Origin: DP-19 sp041488235
GTDB taxonomy: Bacteria > Desulfobacterota > Binatia > UTPRO1
Reading direction: 5' to 3'
Length of the DNA: 37,984 nucleotides
NCBI GenBank assembly: GCA_041488235.1
Contig: JBGPOW010000017.1
Span: 1 to 37,984 of the forward strand
Position numbers and translations under genes: made by a program. Shown here piece after piece: positions 6,262 to 13,548 of this stretch; position 1 is the first letter of the stretch; every line of letters begins with the position of its first letter. The notes beneath the pieces were generated by a model. It did not search any database. It was given only the letters and a program-made list of their open reading frames with translations, and was not told the DNA's origin.

Positions 6262-9090
6262 TCACGCGACGGACGCGCGCACGCGCAGGCCCGCCGGAAG
6301 CGACTCGTCGAGGAGCCGCCCTTCCTCGGCACGGTCGAGCGGCACCGGCTCGTGCAGCATACGAGCGGCGCGCGTCCCGCCGGGCAGATCGGCGAGACGC
6401 GCCGCAACGCGATCGCGCAGCGCGGCGGGAAGGTCGCGCTCGCGGTCGTCGACGACGCGGGCGAGCTGCACGAGCGCGAACGCGACCGCCTCGGGCAGCG
6501 GCCATTCGCGAAGCGCGAGCGCGCGCTCGATCCACCGGCTCACGACGTCGGCGGCGACGACGCAGTTGAGCGCCCCTGCGATCGGCTCGCGCGCGCCGAG
6601 ACGCGACCACGCCCAGAGCTGCTGCGACGTCACTTTGCCGCGCTCGACGTCGGCGACGATCACCTCGCCGAGCTCCGCCTTGAGCCGCGCGTCGAGACGC
6701 TCACAGGCGCCGATCGCCTGCCACATCTCGCGGATCTCTTGCGACGCCGGCTTGCCGCCGACGCGAGTCTTGACCTTCGCCTTGCGCGCGAGTCGCGGCA
6801 CCAGCCACGGCCCGACCTCGCCGTGCAGACGCAGCTGGTGCGCGCGATCGAGACCGCCGGCGATCCGCTTCCAGAGGTTCCACCATTCCGCGCGGTTTTG
6901 CGGCGCACGCGGGAACTGCACGCCCGCCGAAAGGAGCTGCGACAGCTGACGGATGCGCCAGCCGTCGAGCTCGTGGCCGAATCCCGGCCGCAGGAGAAAC
7001 CCGCACACGTTGAGCCAGCGCGCCTCGTGCGCTGCCGTCGCCGTCCGCGCCGCCGCACCCGCCCAGAGCGCGTCCCAGAGCGCGCGGATGACGGCGAGCG
7101 GCCACGCGTCTTTGCCGGCGCCGAGCGCGGCCTCGAGCGCGCGCGGCAGCGCGTGCGCCGCATCGGGACCGACGGGAGTCGGCGGTGCGGGACGCATCGC
7201 CGGTGCGCCGGCGGGTGTCTTCGGCGGGGCGCGCGGCGGGAACACGGACTCGATCGCGGCGACGGCGGCCGCGAGCTGCTCCGGCGCGACCGCGAGCTCC
7301 GCGCCCGCGCCTTCCGTCGCGGCATCACCGAGTAGCGGCGCATCGCGCAGCTGGAACTCCAAGCGCCAGCGGTGGCCGCCCTCTTTCGCGGCGCACCAGA
7401 GCTCGAGCGTGCCGAGGGCGGTGCGTCGCGCCTCGACGTGCACCGGAATCGTGCGCGCGGCGAGCTTCTTGCCGTGCCGCAGTACGGTGCGGATCGGCGG
7501 CAGCGACGCAAGCTCGTCGCGCGCCGCGTCGACGATCGCTCCCGGCGTCTCGTGCTCGCGACTGCTCGATGTATAGAGCTGGAAACTCACCGGCGCGTTC
7601 GCCAACACCTCGAACTCCGGCTCGCGCAACACGACCGCGTGATCCTCCTCCATGCCGCGCGGCACGAGACAAAGGAGACGCTCGCGCGCGCCGTCGTCGG
7701 CGACGGCGCCGAGGCCGAGGTAACACGCGCGTGCGCTGCCCGCGGAGACGCGCACGCCGTCGCCGCGGCGGACGAGTCCGTAGTACGCAGCGCCACGCGC
7801 GACCGCGGCGTCGAGGTCGACGGACGCGAGCGTCGCGGGCGCGCTGCCGCCCGCCCACGCCGCGAGTACCGCCGTCACGCGCTCGCGGAGCGCCGCCGGC
7901 GTGAAGACGCCGCCGTTGTAGAGCACGGCGTCCGCGCCGCCGATCGTCGCGTGGTGGCGCTCGAGAAACGCGGCGAGGTGGCGCGGGATCTCCGACTCGC
8001 TCGCGAACGGCAGGCCCCACTCGCGCAGCCCGGCGCCGCGCCCGGCGCGCGGTCGCGCGTCGGCGGCGACGAGCGGGAAGAAGCCTTCGAGCACGAGCTC
8101 CTCGACGTCGGTGCGCGTCACGGTCTCACTGAGCGTGCCGCCGACGACACCGCGCCCGCGGCCCGCGAGCTGCACGCTTGCCGTCTCACCCGCGCCACCG
8201 AGAAGCGTCTCCTTTGCGACGCGACACTGCATCACGAGGCTCTGCCAGCGCACGCTGTCGAGCGTGCCGGCGCGCTCGCCGAGCCGCGCTTCGACGCGGC
8301 GTGCGAGCGCGATGTCCATGTTGTCGCCGCCGAGCAGCAGGTGGTCGCCGACGGCGACGCGCTCGAGCGCCAGCGTCGCGCCGCCGAGCCGCGCCTCGAT
8401 GAGCGTGAAGTCGGTCGTGCCGCCGCCGACGTCGACGACGAGGATTCGCTTCTCGCCGCCGAGCGCGTGCTCCCAGTCGCGCTCGTGCGCCGCGAGCCAG
8501 GCGTAGAACGCCGCTTGCGGCTCTTCCAGGAGCGTGAGCGCCGTAAGCCCTGCCTCTGCCGCGGCGGCAACGGTCAGCTCGCGCGCGACCTCGTCGAACG
8601 ATGCCGGTACGGTGAGCACGAGCTCCTGCTCGGCGAGCGGCGCGTCGGGATGCGCCGCGTCCCACGCGGCGCGGAGGTGCGCTAGGAAGCGCGCCGACGC
8701 GGCGACCGGGGAGACGCGGGGCACGTCATCGTCGGACGCGCCCCACGGCAGGATCTTTGCCGTGCGGTCGACGCCGCCGTGCGTGAGCCACGACTTCGCG
8801 GAGGTGACGAGCCGTCCGGGCACGCGCGCGCCCTCGACGCGCGCGAGCTCGCCGACCACCTCGCGACGATCTTCGCCCCACGGCAACGCCAGCGCACCCG
8901 CCGGCACGTCGTGCGTCCCCGCGAGGTAGAGCGCGGACGGCAACGTCGGCCGCTCGCCGATCCTTCCCTCCGCCACGAGCTGGGGGACCGGGAGCGACGT
9001 GATCGCACGCCGGCGCGCCTGGAGGTCGATGGCCGCGATCGCCGCGTTCGTCGTGCCGAGGTCGATGCCGACCGCGTAGCGCGCGCTCAT
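6262..9090 (-). CDS. Hsp70-like ATPase with long C-terminal DUF3731-type domain
   Basis: A 942-residue cytoplasmic actin-fold ATPase of the Hsp70 superfamily. Phosphate-binding loop 1 is GIDLGTTN (8-15), loop 2 is VVDVGGGTTDFTLI, and the adenosine region is LYNGGVFTPAALRERV. The nucleotide-binding domain covers roughly the first 480 residues. A short beta-rich segment (LVPRGMEEDHAVV to LGTLELWCAAKEGGHRWRLE) stands in for the substrate-binding domain. The last 300 residues, including NRAEWWNLWKRIAGGLDR and SQQLWAWSRLGAREP, fit the uncharacterised DUF3731 region known from such proteins. It lacks the DnaK helical lid and EEVD-type tail. It is paralogous to the gene immediately upstream (9-bp gap) and is last in the operon. 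The client and cellular role are unknown. Confidence 0.92.
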   Translation of the reverse strand: MSARYAVGIDLGTTNAAIAAIDLQARRRAITSLPVPQLVAEGRIGERPTLPSALYLAGTHDVPAGALALPWGEDRREVVGELARVEGARVPGRLVTSAKSWLTHGGVDRTAKILPWGASDDDVPRVSPVAASARFLAHLRAAWDAAHPDAPLAEQELVLTVPASFDEVARELTVAAAAEAGLTALTLLEEPQAAFYAWLAAHERDWEHALGGEKRILVVDVGGGTTDFTLIEARLGGATLALERVAVGDHLLLGGDNMDIALARRVEARLGERAGTLDSVRWQSLVMQCRVAKETLLGGAGETASVQLAGRGRGVVGGTLSETVTRTDVEELVLEGFFPLVAADARPRAGRGAGLREWGLPFASESEIPRHLAAFLERHHATIGGADAVLYNGGVFTPAALRERVTAVLAAWAGGSAPATLASVDLDAAVARGAAYYGLVRRGDGVRVSAGSARACYLGLGAVADDGARERLLCLVPRGMEEDHAVVLREPEFEVLANAPVSFQLYTSSSREHETPGAIVDAARDELASLPPIRTVLRHGKKLAARTIPVHVEARRTALGTLELWCAAKEGGHRWRLEFQLRDAPLLGDAATEGAGAELAVAPEQLAAAVAAIESVFPPRAPPKTPAGAPAMRPAPPTPVGPDAAHALPRALEAALGAGKDAWPLAVIRALWDALWAGAAARTATAAHEARWLNVCGFLLRPGFGHELDGWRIRQLSQLLSAGVQFPRAPQNRAEWWNLWKRIAGGLDRAHQLRLHGEVGPWLVPRLARKAKVKTRVGGKPASQEIREMWQAIGACERLDARLKAELGEVIVADVERGKVTSQQLWAWSRLGAREPIAGALNCVVAADVVSRWIERALALREWPLPEAVAFALVQLARVVDDRERDLPAALRDRVAARLADLPGGTRAARMLHEPVPLDRAEEGRLLDESLPAGLRVRASVA

Positions 9091-9099
9091 GAACCGCGC

Positions 9100-10881
9100 T
9101 CAGGCCGGGTCGGGCGCGCGCACGCCGAACTCGAGCTTCCAGCGCCGCTCGCCGTCGCGCGCGACGCACCAGAGGTCGAGCGTGCCGATCTCGGTCAAGT
9201 GGACGCGTAGACGCACGGGTACGATCGTCCCCTCGTGCGCCGGCCACGGTAACGTCGTCACGAGCGGCGCCAGCTCCTCGAGGTCGCCGTTCCCGCGCTC
9301 GAGCTCCGCACCGAGGGCGTCGCCCTCGCGCGTGCTCGAGCCGAACATGCGAAACTCCGCGGGCTCGCCGACGCAGAGGCCGAACTCTTGACGCGGGAGA
9401 TCGGCCTCGGTCCCTTCCTCCATGCCGCGCGGCACGACGCACACCGCTTTCATCGGCGGCGGCAGGCCGGGCACCGCCGGCATCGCGACCTCGACGCCGA
9501 TGTAGTACGCGCGCGCCGCGCCGCCACGGATGCGCAGCCCTTGCCCGCGCCGCGCGAGACCGTGATACGCGGCGCCGCGCGCCACCGCCTGGTCGAGGTG
9601 GGTGCCGGTCAGCTCGCGGACGTCGGCACCGAGCCACTCACGCACCACCTCGAGGACGCGCATCCGCATCGCCGCAGCGTTGAAGACGCCGCCGTTGAAG
9701 AGAATCGCCGTCGGCCGCCCGGCGTCGGCGTGGCGCGCGAGAAACTCCGCGAGATGCCCGGTGAGACGCGCGTCGGCGGCGTACGGCAAGCCCATCTCCT
9801 GCAGCCCGACACGGCGCCCGCGCTGCGGCCGCGCGTCGGCACCGACGCGCGGCAGGAAGCCGTCGACGAGCACGTGCTCGGCGTCGCCGCGCGTCAGCTC
9901 GACCTTGAGGGCGCCGCCGACGACGCGTCGTGAGCGGCCGAGGACCGCGAGCGGCACCCGCTCGGGTGGATCGGCGCCGAGGAGGCGCTCCTTCGCGCCG
10001 CGACATGCGTGCACCAGGCCGCGGAGCTGCCAATCGTCGAGGGACGTGCCGCGCTGCGCGAGCCGTTCGCGCAGCGTGTACGCGAGGGCGAGATCCATGT
10101 TGTCGCCGCCGAGCAGGATGTGGTCGCCGACGGCGACGCGGCGAAGGGCGAGCGCGCCGTCCTCCTCGCTCACCGCGATGAGGCTCAAGTCGGTCGTGCC
10201 GCCGCCGACGTCGCAGACGAGGATCACGTCGCCGACGCGCACCTGCCGCCGCCATTCTTCACCGGCGCCGGCGATCCAGGCGTAACACGCCGCTTGCGGC
10301 TCCTCGAGGAGCACGACGTGCTCGAGCCCGGCGTCGGTGGCGGCACGCACCGTGAGCTCGCGCGCCGAGGCGTCGAACGACGCCGGCACCGTCAAGTAGA
10401 TCTCCTGCACGGCGAGACGCGCGCTCGCGTCGGCGTGCGCCCGCGTCGCGTCCCAGACGTCGCGCAGGTGGCGAAGGTAGGCGGCGGTCGCGTCGAGCGG
10501 CGAGATGCGCCTCGTGTCCTCTGCTGCGCCCCACGGCAGGATCGCCGCCGTGCGGTCGACGCCGGCGTGGCAGAGCCACGATTTCGCCGACGCGACGAGC
10601 CGCGCCGGCACCTCGGCGCCGCGGTCGCGCGCGAAGACGCCGACGGCGAAATCGCGGCCGCTCTCCCATGGCACGTCGAGCGCACCCTGCTCTTCTGGTG
10701 ACGCGAGGTAGAGGAACGACGGCAGCACCTCGCGCGCCTCGACCTGCTTCGGCGCGACGACCTGCGGCACCGGCACGACCTCGAGGGACGCGCCTTGTGT
10801 CGCGGTGTCGGCGCACGCCAGCACGCAGTTCGTCGTGCCGAGATCGATGCCTACGACGAACCGAGACGGACGGCGGCTCAA
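9100..10881 (-). CDS. Short Hsp70-like ATPase
   Basis: A 593-residue Hsp70-superfamily protein. GIDLGTTN is at 11-18, with VCDVGGGTTDLSLI and LFNGGVFNAAAMRMRV as the second phosphate loop and the adenosine-contacting segment. After the nucleotide-binding domain come only about 130 residues, a beta-rich piece with VPRGMEEGTEADLP and IGTLDLWCVARDGERRWKLE that closely parallels the same segment of the next gene. There is no DUF3731 region and no DnaK lid. Its ATG overlaps the stop of the DUF2760 gene in an ATGA arrangement, so the two are translationally coupled. DnaJ and GrpE are not nearby, so this is not the housekeeping DnaK. Confidence 0.93.
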   Translation of the reverse strand: MSRRPSRFVVGIDLGTTNCVLACADTATQGASLEVVPVPQVVAPKQVEAREVLPSFLYLASPEEQGALDVPWESGRDFAVGVFARDRGAEVPARLVASAKSWLCHAGVDRTAAILPWGAAEDTRRISPLDATAAYLRHLRDVWDATRAHADASARLAVQEIYLTVPASFDASARELTVRAATDAGLEHVVLLEEPQAACYAWIAGAGEEWRRQVRVGDVILVCDVGGGTTDLSLIAVSEEDGALALRRVAVGDHILLGGDNMDLALAYTLRERLAQRGTSLDDWQLRGLVHACRGAKERLLGADPPERVPLAVLGRSRRVVGGALKVELTRGDAEHVLVDGFLPRVGADARPQRGRRVGLQEMGLPYAADARLTGHLAEFLARHADAGRPTAILFNGGVFNAAAMRMRVLEVVREWLGADVRELTGTHLDQAVARGAAYHGLARRGQGLRIRGGAARAYYIGVEVAMPAVPGLPPPMKAVCVVPRGMEEGTEADLPRQEFGLCVGEPAEFRMFGSSTREGDALGAELERGNGDLEELAPLVTTLPWPAHEGTIVPVRLRVHLTEIGTLDLWCVARDGERRWKLEFGVRAPDPA

Positions 10882-11582
10882 AGCACCTCGACCTCGGCGG
10901 GCGCCAGAATCGACGCGTCACCGTCGCCGGTTCTCTCCGGGAGCTTCACCCCATCCGAGCGCCACCCGGGATGGCGGACGACGCCGCGATACGGCGGCTC
11001 GCCGCGCACGTTTCCGGTCACGCGCACCGCGGCGGGATCGAAGCCGCGCTCCACCGTCACCGTCGCGCCTTCGGCCGCGGCGAGCACGGGGCGCAGCTCG
11101 AGACGATCGTGCAGCGCGCTGCGACAGCCGTCGTGGATCGAGCGCACGGCAGCGCCGATCTGCTCGTCCGAGTAAGACGTCAGATCCTCCTCGATGAAAT
11201 CGACGAAACGGCCTTCCTGCTGCAAGACCGCGAGGAGCTGGAGCGCGGCTGCCCCAGACGGCGGCGCCGGACTTTTGTCCGCGCGCGTCCCGCTGACGGT
11301 TTGCGCCGCCGCATCGCTCGCCGCCGCTCGTCCGGGCGCACCGCCGGACGTCGTCCGCGGCGCGCGGACGACGAGCGCAGCGAGCCACGCCACGAGAAAC
11401 GGCAGCGCGAGCGCCGCCGCCGTCGGCACCGGCGCCGCCGTGAACCTGTCGCGGACTCCGCTGCCGTCGCCCGCGCGCAGGAGCCCGTCCATCGCGAGCG
11501 CCAGCGCGCCCGTGCTCGCGATCGCGAGCAGCGCGACCACGAACCAGCGCATCGGCGAGACGCCGTGTCCCTTCTCTGTCAT
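10878..11582 (-). CDS. DUF2760 family membrane protein, first gene of the Hsp70-like operon
   Basis: A 234-residue protein with two predicted transmembrane segments (about 11-33 and 50-70) followed by a soluble domain. The soluble part, from LQLLAVLQQEGRFVDFIEED through SDEQIGAAVRSIHDGCR to VRGEPPYRGVVRHPGWR and a final ILAPAEVE, matches DUF2760 as I know it. Between membrane segments and domain lies a low-complexity Ala/Pro/Ser linker (about 75-110). GAGGAGAGG lies just before the ATG. The start is 64 bases downstream of the 3' end of tRNA-Ser(GGA) on the same strand, so read-through from the tRNA promoter is possible. The family habitually precedes the paired Hsp70-like genes seen here. It may tether or recruit them at the membrane, but that is inference. 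Confidence 0.88.
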   Translation of the reverse strand: MTEKGHGVSPMRWFVVALLAIASTGALALAMDGLLRAGDGSGVRDRFTAAPVPTAAALALPFLVAWLAALVVRAPRTTSGGAPGRAAASDAAAQTVSGTRADKSPAPPSGAAALQLLAVLQQEGRFVDFIEEDLTSYSDEQIGAAVRSIHDGCRSALHDRLELRPVLAAAEGATVTVERGFDPAAVRVTGNVRGEPPYRGVVRHPGWRSDGVKLPERTGDGDASILAPAEVEVL

Positions 11583-11646
11583 GCGCCTCTCCTCGATGGG
11601 TATCGAATCCCGCCGCGCTGCGAGCCGTCCGTGCCGGCGAGAGAAG

Positions 11647-11733
11647 CGGAGAGGGTGGGATTCGAACCCACGGTAGGTGTTACCCTACACACGCTTTCCA
11701 AGCGTGCTCCTTCAGCCACTCGGACACCTCTCC
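11647..11733 (-). tRNA. tRNA-Ser (anticodon GGA)
   Basis: The 87-nt minus-strand sequence has a 7-bp acceptor stem (GGAGAGG with CCTCTCC), discriminator G, an anticodon stem CACGC/GCGTG-like pair around the loop TTGGAAA, a long serine-type variable arm (GTAGGGTAACACCTAC) and a T arm with GGTTCGAATCC. The anticodon GGA is at 11697-11699 and reads UCC/UCU. The 3' CCA is not encoded. Confidence 0.96.
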
Positions 11734-11828
11734 ACGGAAGTACTCTGATCTATCGTACGCGACTGCGGGAGGCCAGGCGGTGCGATTACCGATTGGAGGG
11801 TCGCGGCGAGCCGTGGTACGCACGACGC

Positions 11829-12197
11829 GTGGGACTCACACACCTGACAGTCGAGGTAGCGAATCCGGCCCGACCATCGCGGCGGACGCGCCTGAAGATG
11901 CTGGTCGACTCGGGCGCCGCGTACTCCATCGTCGACCGGCTGACGCTCCATCGCCTCGGCATCCGCCCCACGGGCACGCGCACGTTCATCCTTGCCGACG
12001 GCACCGAGATCACGCGCAGCACCGGCGCCGCGCTGTTCCGGTTTCAGGGGCGTGAGGGCGCGTCGACCGTCATCTTCGGCGAGCCAGGTGACGCCGCGCT
12101 GCTCGGTGTCGTCACGCTGGAGGAGATCGGCCTCATTCTCGACCCGATGCGGCGGGAGCTCCGCCCGATGCCGATGTCCCTGATGCCGTTGAGCTGA
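11829..12197 (+). CDS. Retropepsin-like aspartic protease
   Basis: A 122-residue single-domain aspartic protease of clan AA. The catalytic motif is MLVDSGAAYSIV, with Asp27-Ser-Gly. FILADGTEI and VIFGEPGDAALLGVVTLEEI, followed by LDPMRRELRPMPM, match the small bacterial retropepsin-like proteins known to me. Active enzymes of this kind are homodimers. The GTG at 11829 is chosen because the family begins GLT-hydrophobic-T at this point; the frame is open far upstream, but there it runs antisense through the tRNA and the DUF2760 gene. There is no signal peptide. The target is unknown. It could be paired with a toxin-antitoxin or regulatory function in this accessory stretch, though no partner is visible. 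Confidence 0.85.
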   Translation: MGLTHLTVEVANPARPSRRTRLKMLVDSGAAYSIVDRLTLHRLGIRPTGTRTFILADGTEITRSTGAALFRFQGREGASTVIFGEPGDAALLGVVTLEEIGLILDPMRRELRPMPMSLMPLS

Positions 12198-12526
12198 GCG
12201 CGACCGTATCCATCGCATCGACTCTGGATCGACGTTTCACGCGCGACGTGAAAGGCGTTCAGCTGACGCAACGCCGCACCGCAAAGAGACGGTGAGCCTC
12301 CGTCGTTGTTCAGGGCAGCGCCGCTTGCTCAAGCTCTACTGTCCCGATGGGTGGTGACGCAGGCTCCCACATCGACGGGTCCAGTGTCGAGGGAAACCGG
12401 TGGATTCGGACGCGCTGGCGGCAACTCGGACGTCAAGGTGTGTCATCGTGATGAAGTCTCCTGGCCGACGCCGGGCTGTCACGACCCGGCGCTCCCTCGC
12501 CGCGAGCGCCGGGTATCCTCGAAGAG
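12198..12526. other. Intergenic gap between convergent genes, no gene seen
   Basis: No credible ORF is present. Two hairpins are: TTTCACG (12235-12241) with CGTGAAA (12247-12253), 37 bases after the protease stop codon, and the stronger one at 12484-12514 listed separately. The first could help end plus-strand transcription, although no T-run follows. Confidence 0.5.
12484..12514 (-). terminator. Stem-loop downstream of the Cys-rich protein gene
   Basis: ACCCGGCGCT and AGCGCCGGGT form a perfect 10-bp GC-rich stem with an 11-base loop, starting 12 bases after the stop codon of the minus-strand gene ending at 12527. No T-run follows on either strand, so it is a terminator-like or mRNA-stabilising hairpin rather than a textbook intrinsic terminator. 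Confidence 0.45.
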
Positions 12527-13180
12527 TCAGTTACACTGGCCGCCGGAGCAAATGCCGCTCGTGCAGTCGGCGCCGGCGGCGCACATCTTACCCGTCGCGC
12601 ACGTCGGGCAGGCGCCGCCGCCGCAGTCGATGTCAGTCTCGGTGCCGTCCTTGATGCCGTCGGTGCAGCTCGGTTGGCACTGCCCGAACATGCAGACGTT
12701 CGAGCAGCACTGAAAATTGCCGGCGCACGATTGACCCACGGTCCCGCAACCGGGCGTCGGCGTCGCGGTCGGCACTTGCGGGGTGGGCGTTGGCGTCGCG
12801 GGACACGTGCCTGATCCCGCGTCCAGCGCGCACACCACGTCGTCGACGAACGCGTCGACCTTCGTCTCCAGTGCTCCCGTGTCGCCGGTCGTCAGACATC
12901 CGCCGGGAAACTTCGCTTGGAGCTTGGCGAAGCAGCCCTTTGCCGGGTTGAGGCCGCCATCGAATTTGTCCTTCGCTTTTTGAATGCACGTGGCGAAGGC
13001 TGCCGGAGTGAGGCCGGCGGGCGGCTTCTCGTTCTTGCTGTGGCACTTCAGGAGCGCCGCTGCCTTCTTGGCGACGCACTTCTTCTTACCCGCCGAGCAC
13101 GCGTTGAGCGTGGCGTGTGACGGCGTCGCGAGTGTGAGGGCGATCAGAGCACCAACAAGAGCGAGCGCGATGCGTTGCAT
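12527..13180 (-). CDS. Exported Cys-rich two-module protein with Thr-Pro linker
   Basis: A 217-residue exported protein that I cannot name. The ATG at 13180 is chosen because GAGGAGG lies 8 bases upstream. Residues 1-23 form a signal peptide (ALALVGALIALTLATPSHA). The first module (about 24-125) is Lys-rich, helical and has regularly spaced cysteines (CSAGKKKCVAKKAAALLKC, then CIQKAKDKF, CFAKL and CLTTG). A linker of TPTPTPQVPTATPTPG follows. The second module (about 145-217) has dense cysteines (CCSNVCMFGQC, DIDCGGGACPTCATGKMC, CTSGICSGGQC), probably disulphide-bonded. No catalytic residues are visible. It is likely periplasmic or extracellular. Such two-part proteins seem to recur in this kind of genome, and the helical Cys module recalls the N-terminal extension of the sulfatase at 606-2645. 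Confidence 0.82.
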   Translation of the reverse strand: MQRIALALVGALIALTLATPSHATLNACSAGKKKCVAKKAAALLKCHSKNEKPPAGLTPAAFATCIQKAKDKFDGGLNPAKGCFAKLQAKFPGGCLTTGDTGALETKVDAFVDDVVCALDAGSGTCPATPTPTPQVPTATPTPGCGTVGQSCAGNFQCCSNVCMFGQCQPSCTDGIKDGTETDIDCGGGACPTCATGKMCAAGADCTSGICSGGQCN

Positions 13181-13548
13181 GGACGAATCCTCCTCGTTGA
13201 AGGGCCAGAGGCGCCGGGTTAGCGAGATAGGGGCAGCACAGGTTGTCACGACGGGCGCCGCGCCGTCGAGCGAAATCCGAAGGAAGCGGCCACCGTGGCG
13301 CCAAGATCGATACGAAAGTGGCCATCAACACGACGCCGGTACAGCTGCACAGCTGCACAGCCCAAAGATGCGCCTTATTGGGGCAGTCGGCCTCTCGTTC
13401 GCAGGTAAAAGTACTGCGGATGAGGGGTTGACAGTCGGCCGTGTTTTCGTCTATTGTTCGCCTACGAATTACGCATCACATTCTGCTTTGAATTGGTCTA
13501 GATGAAGTATCATCCTCATTGTCGTCTGAATGGCGGTGCGGCATCGCC
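13181..13548. other. Intergenic region with short tandem repeat and promoter
   Basis: The gap between divergent genes has no credible ORF and is noticeably less GC-rich near 13420-13515 than its surroundings. CAGCTGCA is repeated in tandem at 13342-13357. A sigma-70-like promoter is listed at 13428-13457. Confidence 0.5.
13428..13457 (+). promoter_or_regulatory. Sigma-70-like promoter
   Basis: A perfect TTGACA is at 13428-13433, an 18-base spacer follows, and TATTGT (4 of 6 matches to the -10 consensus) is at 13452-13457. Transcription would begin near 13464, about 85 bases before the ATG of the HNH-family gene. It stands out in an otherwise GC-rich setting. Confidence 0.5.

Noticed and set aside
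5077..7335. 752-codon open frame on the plus strand
   Set aside because: It runs antisense across the STN-domain gene, an intergenic gap and the long Hsp70-like gene, with no recognisable domain.
7372..8685. 437-codon open frame on the plus strand
   Set aside because: It is antisense to the nucleotide-binding domain of the Hsp70-like protein, with no domain resemblance.
10668..11828. Upstream part of the frame that contains the retropepsin-like protease
   Set aside because: It is antisense to the DUF2760 gene and the tRNA; family homologues begin at about 11829.
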